Shown here: positions 1 to 5,933 of the stretch, in pieces | Layout: every line of letters begins with the position of its first letter | Position numbering within the stretch: position 1 is the stretch's first letter | Assembly (NCBI GenBank): GCA_902795845.1 | Contig: CADBMU010000028.1 | Span: forward strand, 1-5,950 | DNA from: an uncultured Erysipelotrichaceae bacterium | GTDB taxonomy: Bacteria > Bacillota_I > Bacilli_A > RF39 > UBA660 | DNA: 5,950 nt | Direction: 5' to 3' | Notes under the pieces: generated by a model | What the model saw: the letters and a program-made list of their open reading frames with translations, nothing else | What the model was told of the DNA's origin: nothing | The model's database searches: none | Program-made: the position numbers and the translations under genes

Positions 1-1
1 A

Positions 2-121
2 GCAGATGCCTTAGCTGGAGCAGAAGCAAGATATAAAAGTGAAGGCTTTGTAGATTATTTAGCAAAACCATTTAATAAAGAACAAATAAAAGAAAAATTA
101 GAAATGATATTTAAAGATTGA
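2..121 (+). CDS. C-terminal end of a response-regulator receiver domain (partial, 5' end outside window)
   Basis: Reading from base 2 gives 39 residues and a TGA stop. The peptide opens with ADALAGAEARYKSEGF and continues DYLAKPFNKEQIKEKL. This is the end of a CheY-like receiver domain: the ADA segment follows the conserved Thr/Ser switch at the end of beta-4, GF-DYL is the usual alpha-4/beta-5 turn, and KPF carries the conserved lysine next to the phospho-aspartate pocket, followed by the last amphipathic helix. The protein ends right after that helix, so no DNA-binding output domain follows. That fits either the receiver at the C-terminus of a hybrid sensor kinase or a single-domain regulator. 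The wording of the motif resembles hybrid kinases, but this cannot be decided from 39 residues. A terminator follows 8 bases after the stop, so the next gene is a separate unit. Confidence 0.8.
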   Translation, partial: ADALAGAEARYKSEGFVDYLAKPFNKEQIKEKLEMIFKD

Positions 122-128
122 AGTATAG

Positions 129-158
129 AAATGAATTAAGCAAATTAATTCATTTTTT
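129..158 (+). terminator. Intrinsic terminator of the receiver-domain gene
   Basis: A perfect 10-bp stem, AATGAATTAA (130-139) with TTAATTCATT (145-154), has a five-base loop GCAAA, and the T-run covers 153-158. It begins 8 bases after the TGA stop at 119-121. The stem is A/T-rich, so it may be leaky. Its position inside the longest open frame of the next gene (which would begin at TTG 118) argues that the real start of that gene lies downstream. Confidence 0.8.
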
Positions 159-159
159 C

Positions 160-188
160 TTAAAAAAATACATAATTTGCTATATAAT
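160..188 (+). promoter_or_regulatory. Likely sigma-A-type promoter of the DUF6512-XRE operon
   Basis: TTAAAA (160-165) stands 17 bases before a consensus TATAAT (183-188), directly after the terminator of the preceding gene. A TG at 178-179, one base ahead of the overlapping TATATA at 181-186, could add extended -10 character. Transcription would begin about 7 bases after the -10 box, just ahead of the Shine-Dalgarno sequence GAGGG at 201-205. In such an A/T-rich sequence TATAAT occurs by chance, so placement is the main support. Confidence 0.5.
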
Positions 189-210
189 AAAAATAGAAAA
201 GAGGGATAGA

Positions 211-756
211 ATGTTAGTATCAATAATTATAATTTCTTTAGTGGGAACATTTTTACATTTTTTATATGAAATAAGTAATCATAATAAAATTGTAGCTTTA
301 TTTGCAGCAGTTAATGAAAGTACATGGGAACATATAAAAATTGCTTTAAGTCCAATGATATTCTGGAGTTTATATGACGGTTATATATTTGGGATGAATA
401 GTAACTACTTTATAGCTAAAAGTTTAAGTCTTTTAACAGTTATAATAGTTATACCATTAATATTTTATACGTATACAAGATTTACTAAAAAACCATTTTT
501 ACCAATAGATATTTTAACATTCTATATTGCTATAACATGGGGTCAAATAGTATTTTATCATTTTATTAATTTAGAACAATTTCCATTCGTTTACCAATAT
601 CTTGGAGCAATATTATTATTTATAATTTTTGGAAGTTATATGACATTAACATTACAACCTTTAAAAACTTTTATATTTAAAGATCCAATATCTAAAAAAT
701 ATGGTACAAAAGGTCATACAGAATTTGAACATAAAAATAAAGAGGTATTACGATGA
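211..756 (+). CDS. DUF6512 family multi-pass membrane protein
   Basis: A 181-residue integral membrane protein of unknown function. Recognition rests on the segment at residues 23-48, NHNKIVALFAAVNESTWEHI followed by KIALSP, and on the cytosolic tail DPISKKYG, both typical of the DUF6512 family as I recall it. Hydrophobic stretches suggest about five membrane helices: roughly 2-18, 43-62, 65-87, 98-119 and 126-148. The tail is charged. ATG 211 was chosen because GAGGG lies 5 bases upstream. The longer frame from TTG 118 would overlap the previous stop and run through its terminator. The stop overlaps the start of the XRE gene as ATGA, so the two proteins are translationally coupled and probably act together, perhaps with the membrane protein modulating or being controlled by the regulator (inference). 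No enzymatic motif is visible. Confidence 0.8.
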   Translation: MLVSIIIISLVGTFLHFLYEISNHNKIVALFAAVNESTWEHIKIALSPMIFWSLYDGYIFGMNSNYFIAKSLSLLTVIIVIPLIFYTYTRFTKKPFLPIDILTFYIAITWGQIVFYHFINLEQFPFVYQYLGAILLFIIFGSYMTLTLQPLKTFIFKDPISKKYGTKGHTEFEHKNKEVLR

Positions 757-1448
757 ATCAAGAAGAATTTGGAAAAATAATAAAAAAAATTAGAAAAGAT
801 AATAATTTAACTCAACAACAACTGGCTAATAAATATAATGTTACATATCAAGCTGTTAGTAAGTGGGAAAATGGTAAGAATATGCCAGATACTGTTATAA
901 TTAAACAAATAGCCAGTGACTTTAACATTGATTTAAATGATTTATTAGATGGAAAAATTAATAGAAAAAAGAAAAATATAATTATTTATATTATAATATT
1001 TTTAATGTTAATATTGGGCATAATCTTTTTAATAATAAATTCTAAAAACAAAGATTTTGAATTTAAAACTCTTGGGTCTAATTGTAAAAATTTTAATATT
1101 TCAGGTAGTATTAGTTACAATAAAAATAAAACGGCAATTTATATTTCAAATGTAAATTATTGCGGTGGTGATGATAAGAAAACTTATAAAGAAATTGAAT
1201 GTACTTTATATGAAAAACATAATGATATTCAAAAGAAAATAAGTTCTTGTAATAATAAGAATAATAAAAATATAAAACTGGAAGAATATTTAAAAAATAT
1301 TACAATAACTGTTGATAATTATTCGAGAACTTGTAAAGAATATAATGAAAATGATTTATATTTAGAAATTAATGCTAAAAATGAAAACGATGAAATAATT
1401 ACTTATAAAATTCCTTTAAAAATGTCTAATCAATGTGATAATAAATAA
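753..1448 (+). CDS. Membrane-anchored XRE-family transcriptional regulator with a cysteine-rich extracytoplasmic domain
   Basis: A 231-residue protein in three parts. Residues 1-66 form an XRE/Cro-type helix-turn-helix: LTQQQLANKYNVTYQAVSKW (19-38), then ENGKNMPD, is the classic HTH_3 core. A basic stretch (RKKK, 71-74) precedes one strong membrane helix at about 75-96. With the DNA-binding part inside, residues 97-231 lie outside the membrane. That outer domain has no family I recognise; it is Asn/Lys-rich, looks beta-forming, and holds all six cysteines of the protein (111, 137, 150, 166, 194, 228). The protein would be a one-component sensor that reads an external signal and binds DNA from the membrane. 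The start is ATG 753, with AGAGG at 741-745, and overlaps the DUF6512 stop. Its targets may include its own operon, but no clear operator palindrome is seen near the promoter. Confidence 0.85.
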   Translation: MNQEEFGKIIKKIRKDNNLTQQQLANKYNVTYQAVSKWENGKNMPDTVIIKQIASDFNIDLNDLLDGKINRKKKNIIIYIIIFLMLILGIIFLIINSKNKDFEFKTLGSNCKNFNISGSISYNKNKTAIYISNVNYCGGDDKKTYKEIECTLYEKHNDIQKKISSCNNKNNKNIKLEEYLKNITITVDNYSRTCKEYNENDLYLEINAKNENDEIITYKIPLKMSNQCDNK

Positions 1449-1449
1449 A

Positions 1450-1472
1450 TTCAACCAATGGTTGAGTTTTTT
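1450..1472 (+). terminator. Short intrinsic terminator after the XRE gene (alternative hairpin A)
   Basis: TCAACC (1451-1456) pairs with GGTTGA (1460-1465) around a three-base loop, extended by a T-G wobble (1450/1466). The run of six T at 1467-1472 follows immediately. It lies 2 bases after the XRE stop codon. The stem is short, and it competes with a longer hairpin that uses the same second arm. Confidence 0.6.
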
Positions 1473-1481
1473 CAACCATTG
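1456..1481 (+). repeat. Perfect 10-bp inverted repeat that competes with the terminator (alternative hairpin B)
   Basis: CAATGGTTGA (1456-1465) and TCAACCATTG (1472-1481) are exact reverse complements around a six-base loop GTTTTT. The loop contains most of the terminator T-run. Because bases 1460-1465 are needed by both structures, hairpin A (terminator form) and hairpin B (T-run held in the loop) exclude each other. Hairpin B has no T-run after it on either strand, so it is not itself an ordinary terminator. It lies between the XRE gene and assT. Confidence 0.7.
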
Positions 1482-1486
1482 CATTA

Positions 1487-1515
1487 TATGAATTAACTAA
1501 AATTTTTTTTATAAT
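1487..1515 (+). promoter_or_regulatory. Possible promoter of assT (good -10, poor -35)
   Basis: A consensus TATAAT at 1510-1515 lies 24 bases ahead of the chosen start. At the expected 17-base distance only TATGAA (1487-1492) is present, a poor match to TTGACA. The predicted transcription start, around 1522, would coincide with the Shine-Dalgarno sequence, giving a very short leader. Either the promoter is weak or activator-dependent, or assT also receives read-through from the XRE operon. Confidence 0.35.
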
Positions 1516-1521
1516 CATTTC

Positions 1522-1535
1522 AAGAAAGAAGTGAT
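1522..1535 (+). promoter_or_regulatory. assT: Extended ribosome binding site that decides the assT start
   Basis: AAGAAAGAAGTGAT matches the 16S anti-Shine-Dalgarno complement AAGAAAGGAGGTGAT except for one missing base and one substitution. Its GTGAT end overlaps the in-frame GTG at 1531, which would place that GTG inside the binding site. TTG at 1540, four bases further on, has the usual spacing and is therefore preferred. Confidence 0.6.
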
Positions 1536-1539
1536 TATA

Positions 1540-3498
1540 TTGAAAAAAAGAAAAATTTTATTAGGAAGTATTTTTGTTATTATATTAATAATAATTATTA
1601 TTTTTCTTTTTTTGAATTACAAAAGTACAAATAAAACTAAATTAGAAAGTATTAAAAGTTTAATTACATTACAAAGTGAATATGAAAAAGATATTACAAC
1701 AAAAGGATACACTTTTGATAATCCTAAAGTTATTTTAGATCCTTATAAATCTTCCCCACTTACTACTTTAATACTTTTTGAGACTGACAATGAAGTTATT
1801 CCTAAAATTACAGTAAAAGGAAAAGATAAAAATACTACAATAACTCATGAATTTAAAAAGAATAAAAAGCATTATCTAACAGTTTATGGTCTATATGCAG
1901 ATACAAATAATGAAGTAGAAATTGAATACAAAGATAATAATAAAGTTTATAAAAAAACAATTTATATTAAGACTGATAAACTTCCAGAAGATTTTGTCCT
2001 TCCTACAAGTGTAGAAGCTAAAAAAGAAAAATTAGGTACAGAATTTTATTTCTTTACACCATCAGCTAGAGGATATTCTTGTGCATATGATGTTAATGGT
2101 GATGTTAGATGGTATTTAACTCACTATGCTTTATGGGATAATACAAGACTTGAAAATGGTAACATGTTAGTTAGTACAGAAAGACCAATTTTTACACCTT
2201 ATTATATGACTGGCTTATATGAAATAGATATGCTTGGAAAAATTTATACAGAATACTCTCTTAAAGGAGGATATCACCATGATTATTATGAATTACCAAA
2301 TGGCAATTTACTTGTAGCTAGTGATGACTTTTTAAATGAACAAGGAACAGTTGAAGATTATATTGTAGAAATAGATCGTAATACTGGTAAAGTAGTTAAA
2401 ACATTTGATTTAAAAGAAATCTTAAATATGGAAGATGGAAAAAGTGAAAATTGGACTAGTTATGATTGGTTTCACAATAATTCTGTATGGTATGATGAAA
2501 AAACTAATTCAATAACTTTATCTGGTAGACATCAAGATGCAGTTATAAATATTGATTATGATACCAAAAAACTTAATTGGATTATAGGAGATTCAACTAA
2601 CTGGAGTCAAGAATATCAGAAATATTTCTTTAAATCAGATAATAAAGATTTTGAATGGCAATGGAGTCAACATGCCGCAATGATAACACCAGAAGGTTAT
2701 GTATTCTTATTTGACAATGGTAATAATAAATCAAAAATAAAAGAAAATTATGTATCTGCAGATAATTCTTATTCAAGAGGTGTTATGTATAAAATAGATA
2801 CTGAGAATATGACAATAAAACAAGTTTGGCAATATGGCAAAGAAAGAGGAAGTAGTTTCTATTCACCATATATTTCTGATGTTGACTACTTAGAAAAAAA
2901 TCATTATATAGTTCATTCTGGTGGAATTGTTTCTGTTGATGGGAAACCTTCTAACAAACCAGCAGGGTTATCAAATGGTGCTGTAAAATTAAAAGCTGAT
3001 ACGGTTGAATTATTAGATGATGAAGTTATATTTGAAATTAAGTTACCTACTAATAATTATCGTGTTGAAAAAATGAATATATATAATAATTCTGAATTTA
3101 AATTGGGTGAAGCTAAAAAACTTGGTTCACTTGGTGAGACTAAAATTCTAAAAAAAACACATGGTTTTATTGATAAAACCATGGATATCAAAAAATTAAA
3201 GAATAACAATGTTAATCTAAAAAAAGAAGAAGATAGAATAGTATTTAGTGGTACTTTTAAAAGAACTGATAAAGTTAATATAATTTTATATAATAATTTT
3301 GAATTAAAATACTATGATGTAAGAATAAGTAAACATCCATATACAGCATTATGTGTAGATATATTTACAGAAGAAGAAAATGAAAAAGGAATAAGTATTA
3401 CAAAATATATAAATAATGTTAATTTAAAAGGTAAATATTCAGTGTATGTTTCTGTAAATGATAAAATTTATAATACTAATAAATATGTTGAATTCTAA
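1540..3498 (+). CDS. assT: Arylsulfate sulfotransferase (PAPS-independent), membrane-anchored
   Basis: A 652-residue protein of the arylsulfotransferase family, which moves a sulfate group from one phenolic ester to another phenol through a sulfohistidine, without PAPS. Residues 6-26 form one N-terminal membrane helix after KKRK. No lipobox cysteine or clear cleavage site is seen, so the enzyme is probably tethered outside the membrane. A beta-rich N-terminal domain (about 60-150) precedes the beta-propeller (about 165-515). Known active-site motifs are present: HHD (H246-H247) before ELPNGN, FHNNS (H312, N314), SGRHQ (R330), and WSQHAAM, whose H378 corresponds to the sulfated histidine. A tail of about 130 residues extends past the usual propeller end. 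The only cysteines are C181 and C605, so the active-site disulfide known in E. coli AssT is absent. An alternative start is GTG 1531. It appears monocistronic, flanked by terminators. Confidence 0.9.
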   Translation: MKKRKILLGSIFVIILIIIIIFLFLNYKSTNKTKLESIKSLITLQSEYEKDITTKGYTFDNPKVILDPYKSSPLTTLILFETDNEVIPKITVKGKDKNTTITHEFKKNKKHYLTVYGLYADTNNEVEIEYKDNNKVYKKTIYIKTDKLPEDFVLPTSVEAKKEKLGTEFYFFTPSARGYSCAYDVNGDVRWYLTHYALWDNTRLENGNMLVSTERPIFTPYYMTGLYEIDMLGKIYTEYSLKGGYHHDYYELPNGNLLVASDDFLNEQGTVEDYIVEIDRNTGKVVKTFDLKEILNMEDGKSENWTSYDWFHNNSVWYDEKTNSITLSGRHQDAVINIDYDTKKLNWIIGDSTNWSQEYQKYFFKSDNKDFEWQWSQHAAMITPEGYVFLFDNGNNKSKIKENYVSADNSYSRGVMYKIDTENMTIKQVWQYGKERGSSFYSPYISDVDYLEKNHYIVHSGGIVSVDGKPSNKPAGLSNGAVKLKADTVELLDDEVIFEIKLPTNNYRVEKMNIYNNSEFKLGEAKKLGSLGETKILKKTHGFIDKTMDIKKLKNNNVNLKKEEDRIVFSGTFKRTDKVNIILYNNFELKYYDVRISKHPYTALCVDIFTEEENEKGISITKYINNVNLKGKYSVYVSVNDKIYNTNKYVEF

Positions 3499-3523
3499 TG
3501 GTTAAGAAATTAACCATTTTTTT
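3497..3523 (+). terminator. Intrinsic terminator of assT with GAAA loop
   Basis: AATGGTTAA (3497-3505) pairs with TTAACCATT (3510-3518) around a GAAA tetraloop, followed by T-run 3517-3523. The first arm includes the last two bases of the assT stop codon TAA, so the end of the gene and the terminator overlap. This is one of the clearest terminators in the window. Confidence 0.9.
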
Positions 3524-3534
3524 ATAAAATAAAT

Positions 3535-3563
3535 TTGAATATTAAATTAAAATTTAATATAAT
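3535..3563 (+). promoter_or_regulatory. Sigma-A-type promoter of the pepT operon
   Basis: TTGAAT (3535-3540) and consensus TATAAT (3558-3563) are separated by exactly 17 bases. The pair follows the assT terminator and precedes the strong GGGAGG ribosome binding site at 3584-3589. It is the best promoter in the window on spacing and consensus. Confidence 0.7.
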
Positions 3564-3596
3564 AATTAAAACATTGGTTATTCGGGAGGTTTTACA

Positions 3597-4835
3597 ATGG
3601 AATTATTAGAAAGATTTTTAGAGTATATCGCAATAGATACAACATCAAATTCAAAGAAAAATACAAACCCAAGTACAAAAGGCCAACTAATTTTAGCTAA
3701 AAAATTAGTTATGGAATTAAAAAAATTGAATATTAATAAAATTTATTTTGATGAAAAAAATTGTTATGTTTATGCTGTTTTAGAAGGAGATAAAAAACTT
3801 CCTAAACTAGGTTTTATATCACATTTAGATACTTCAGAAAATGCTATTGGTAAAAATATAAAACCTCAAATAATAAAAAACTATGATGTAAAAGATATAA
3901 TGTTAAATAATAAAAAGACATTGTCTCCTGAAATATATCCAGATTTAAAAAATCATATTGGAAAGACTTTGATTACTACAGATGGTACAACTTTACTTGG
4001 AGCTGATGATAAAGCAGGGATAGCAGAAATAATGAGTATGTTAGAGTATTTTGTTAATTCTACTGAAACTCATGGTGATATTTATGTATGTTTTACTCCA
4101 GATGAAGAGTTAGGTTTAGGAACTTTAAATTTTAATAAAGAATTTTTTACACCAGATATTGCGTATACTGTTGATGGCAGTAGTGTCGGAGAATTTTCCT
4201 ATGAAAATTTTAATGCAGCAAGTGTTACTATAGAAATAAATGGTATAAGTACTCATTGTGGAAATGCCAAAAATATTATGATAAATGCTTGTCATATAGC
4301 TACAATTATAAATTCATTATTACCTAATGAAATACCTGCAAATACTGATGGTCGTCAAGGATTTTATCACTTAGAAGAAATTAATGGTAATGTCTCAAAA
4401 GCCCATCTTAAATATTTAATAAGAGATTTTGATAAAGAAAGTTTTACAAAAAGAAAAGAATTATTAGAACAAATAGTTAATGTATTAAATAGAAAATATA
4501 ATGATTGTATTAAACTGGATATAAAAGATACTTACTATAATATGTATGACGTCATAAAAGAAGAAGATACACTAATTACGGGAACAATTAATGCTATAAA
4601 AAGTGTGAATATAGAACCTTTAATATTACCAATTAGAGGTGGAACTGATGGAACTAAAATAAGTTATGAAGGAATACCATGTCCAAACTTAGGAACAGGA
4701 GGACATAATTTTCATAGTATATATGAATATGTAACTGTTGAAGATATGAATAATACTCGTGATATTTTAATATCAATTGTTAAAGAATTTTCTAAAAATA
4801 ATAAAAAACAAATTTTAAGGAACAAAAGAATATAA
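3597..4835 (+). CDS. pepT: Peptidase T (tripeptide aminopeptidase, M20B)
   Basis: A 412-residue cytosolic zinc aminopeptidase that removes the N-terminal residue from tripeptides, close to the usual length of about 408. M20 landmarks appear in order: SHLDT with metal ligand H76 and catalytic D78; LLGADDKAG with bridging D137; TPDEELG with E170 as general base and E171 as ligand; AYTVDG with D193; STHCGNAKN with H220 in the dimerisation/lid domain (roughly 205-310); IRGGTDGT (346-353); and GGHNFHSIYEYV with the last metal ligand H373. In the PepT family the residue after H220 is normally proline (THPG); here it is cysteine. The start ATG has GGGAGG seven bases upstream. It leads a two-gene unit with the M15 peptidase 21 bases downstream. 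The likely role is final breakdown of peptides for nutrition. Confidence 0.95.
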   Translation: MELLERFLEYIAIDTTSNSKKNTNPSTKGQLILAKKLVMELKKLNINKIYFDEKNCYVYAVLEGDKKLPKLGFISHLDTSENAIGKNIKPQIIKNYDVKDIMLNNKKTLSPEIYPDLKNHIGKTLITTDGTTLLGADDKAGIAEIMSMLEYFVNSTETHGDIYVCFTPDEELGLGTLNFNKEFFTPDIAYTVDGSSVGEFSYENFNAASVTIEINGISTHCGNAKNIMINACHIATIINSLLPNEIPANTDGRQGFYHLEEINGNVSKAHLKYLIRDFDKESFTKRKELLEQIVNVLNRKYNDCIKLDIKDTYYNMYDVIKEEDTLITGTINAIKSVNIEPLILPIRGGTDGTKISYEGIPCPNLGTGGHNFHSIYEYVTVEDMNNTRDILISIVKEFSKNNKKQILRNKRI

Positions 4836-4856
4836 TTATTTTTAGAAAGGATAAAA

Positions 4857-5429
4857 ATGATAAAAGAGTTAAATAAAAATTATAAATTAAAACTTATAGA
4901 AAGATTTAATGAAAATAATGAATTGTTAAAAATTATTGATGATTTGGTAATTATAGATGTTAAGTATTTTAATTTCTATAATGAAACAAAGAATGGTTTA
5001 ATAATGTGTAACAAATATATAGCAGAGGATTTAAATTATATTTTTACAAAGTTATATGAAAATAAATATCAAATAGAAAAGATTCTATTAATTGACGAAT
5101 ATGATTTTGATGATATAAAATCAATGACTGATAACAATAGTTCATGTTTTAACTTTAGAAAAATACTTAATAAAAATGAGTATTCAAAACATGCTTATGG
5201 TCTTGCAATAGATATTAATCCTCTATATAATCCATATGTTTTAAAAGATTCTGAAAAAATAATATTGCCTGTTAATGGGGCAAAATATGCAAATAGAGAT
5301 TTAGAATTTGAACATAAAATAGATCATAATGATTTATGTTATAAATTATTTAAAGAAAGAGGATTTAACTGGGGTGGCGACTGGGATTATCCTGATTATC
5401 AACATTTTGAAAAAATAGACTTTTTATAA
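4857..5429 (+). CDS. M15-family metallopeptidase (VanY/M15C-like), no signal peptide
   Basis: A 190-residue protein whose C-terminal half has the M15 zinc site: SKHAYGLAIDINP supplies H112 and D119 (HxxGxAxD), and WGGDWDYPDYQHFE supplies D180 as probable general base and H183 as third zinc ligand. SMTDNNSSCFNFRKI (89-103) and INPLYNPYV are further M15C-type motifs. Known relatives cleave D-Ala-D-Ala or L-Ala-D-Glu bonds in peptidoglycan stem peptides. The N-terminal 80 residues are hydrophilic, with no signal sequence or membrane helix, so the protein should stay in the cytosol unless exported by another route. The ATG start is preceded by AGAAAGG at 4844-4850. It is co-transcribed with pepT, which suggests shared trimming of peptides or recycled wall fragments (inference). 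The exact substrate cannot be read from sequence. Confidence 0.85.
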   Translation: MIKELNKNYKLKLIERFNENNELLKIIDDLVIIDVKYFNFYNETKNGLIMCNKYIAEDLNYIFTKLYENKYQIEKILLIDEYDFDDIKSMTDNNSSCFNFRKILNKNEYSKHAYGLAIDINPLYNPYVLKDSEKIILPVNGAKYANRDLEFEHKIDHNDLCYKLFKERGFNWGGDWDYPDYQHFEKIDFL

Positions 5430-5450
5430 ATATTTTTTAATTAATAAAAT

Positions 5451-5479
5451 AAGCATATCTTGATTGATTTGCTTTTTTT
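5451..5479 (+). terminator. Intrinsic terminator of the pepT-M15 operon
   Basis: AAGCA-ATC (5451-5459, with one unpaired T at 5456) pairs with GAT-TGCTT (5466-5474), around a six-base loop and with one T-T mismatch. Seven T follow at 5473-5479. It lies 21 bases after the M15 peptidase stop. Confidence 0.75.
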
Positions 5480-5510
5480 ATGTAAGTAAAATTTAAAAAC
5501 TATGAAAATT

Positions 5511-5544
5511 AAAAAAAATATAGTATAATCTAATTATAAACTAT
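5511..5544 (-). terminator. Probable A/T-only-type terminator of the small minus-strand gene
   Basis: On the minus strand, ATAG plus TATAAT (bases 5544-5533, with a two-base bulge) pairs with ATTATACTAT (5529-5520) around a three-base loop, then one A and eight T (5518-5511). It lies 14 bases after the stop of the minus-strand gene, the expected place. The stem has a single G-C pair, so it is weak. The TATAAT seen on the + strand at 5524-5529 belongs to this stem. Confidence 0.45.
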
Positions 5545-5558
5545 TTAGGGTAAATTTA

Positions 5559-5834
5559 CTAGTTGGTACGCTTTAAATAATTTTCTAATTCATTGATTTT
5601 AATTTTATTACCAAAGTTTTTGATATAAACATCATTAGAATAATTAAAAACAAGAAACATTATATTATTGATAATTACTTTGTGAGGTTCCACATAAACC
5701 AAATTAGATTTATCAATTTTTCTAATACTTCCATTTATAAATGTAGGAGTAGTATTACAAAAATCACAAATAAACTCTAACTTCTTTTTAAGTGATTCAT
5801 CAATAGGTATTTCTTGCTTGATAATATTAATCAT
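5559..5834 (-). CDS. Small hypothetical protein, about 91 residues, with a CxxC pair
   Basis: I do not recognise this protein. It has 91 residues and is mixed in charge with Lys and Asn dominating. It has no membrane helix or signal peptide, and a CDFC pair (C23, C26) that is its only cysteine-containing motif; a single CxxC is not enough to claim zinc or redox function. The C-terminal half (VYVEPHKVIINNIMFLVF and on) alternates hydrophobic residues like a beta-sheet, ending in a basic helix. The start is ATG at 5834-5832, because AAAGAAAGG (5852-5844) is about nine bases upstream; the first in-frame ATG at 5843 would abut that site directly, and GTG at 5840 is also possible. It is convergent to the pepT operon. 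Codon use is like that of its neighbours. Upstream hairpins suggest regulated expression. Confidence 0.6.
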   Translation of the reverse strand: MINIIKQEIPIDESLKKKLEFICDFCNTTPTFINGSIRKIDKSNLVYVEPHKVIINNIMFLVFNYSNDVYIKNFGNKIKINELENYLKRTN

Positions 5835-5840
5835 AAACAC

Positions 5841-5858
5841 CATCCTTTCTTTAGGATG
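5841..5858 (-). promoter_or_regulatory. Hairpin covering the ribosome binding site of the small minus-strand gene
   Basis: On the minus strand, CATCCT (5858-5853) is the exact reverse complement of AGGATG (5846-5841), with loop AAAGAA. AGGATG contains the 3' half of the Shine-Dalgarno sequence, so the folded leader would hide the binding site. The stem is only 6 bp, and regulation by it is an inference. Confidence 0.4.
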
Positions 5859-5875
5859 ATTTCTTTGTAAGACAC

Positions 5876-5900
5876 AAAAAAATCAATCTTTCGATTGATT
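5876..5900 (-). terminator. Strong minus-strand intrinsic terminator with GAAA loop
   Basis: On the minus strand, AATCAATC (5900-5893), loop GAAA (5892-5889) and GATTGATT (5888-5881) are followed by a run of T; the uninterrupted A-run on the + strand is 5876-5882. It has the same architecture as the assT terminator. It either ends a minus-strand unit whose body lies beyond the right edge, or works as an attenuator, since only about 40 bases separate it from the small gene and no -10 box is visible between them. Confidence 0.8.
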
Positions 5901-5911
5901 CTATATATCAA

Positions 5912-5933
5912 GTTCAAACTAAATAGTTCGAAC
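5912..5933 (-). repeat. Inverted repeat upstream of the minus-strand terminator
   Basis: GTTCAAACT (5912-5920) and AGTTCGAAC (5925-5933) are near-perfect reverse complements around AAAT. The one non-Watson-Crick position is a G-U pair only in minus-strand RNA, so a 9-bp hairpin forms better on that strand. It stands 11 bases before the terminator. It could be a leader or 3' UTR structure, or an operator. A minus-strand frame ending in SIDESVRTI and TAG (5948-5919) overlaps it but is too short to call. Confidence 0.5.

Noticed and set aside
118..210. N-terminal extension of the DUF6512 protein from TTG 118
   Set aside because: The frame overlaps the previous stop, runs through the 129-158 terminator and the promoter-like boxes, and gives a Lys/Asn/Ile-rich lead with no family features; ATG 211 has a good ribosome binding site.
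1531..1539. GTG 1531 as the start of AssT
   Set aside because: It lies inside the extended Shine-Dalgarno match; TTG 1540 has better spacing, and only three residues are at stake.
5431..5450. A/T-only imperfect palindrome after the M15 gene
   Set aside because: It is pure A/T and imperfect, at the level expected by chance here; the real terminator with G-C pairs follows at 5451-5479.
5502..5529. Possible + strand promoter with TATAAT at 5524-5529
   Set aside because: The TATAAT is one arm of the minus-strand terminator stem, the -35 is weak, and no + strand gene follows; it would only read antisense to the small minus-strand gene.
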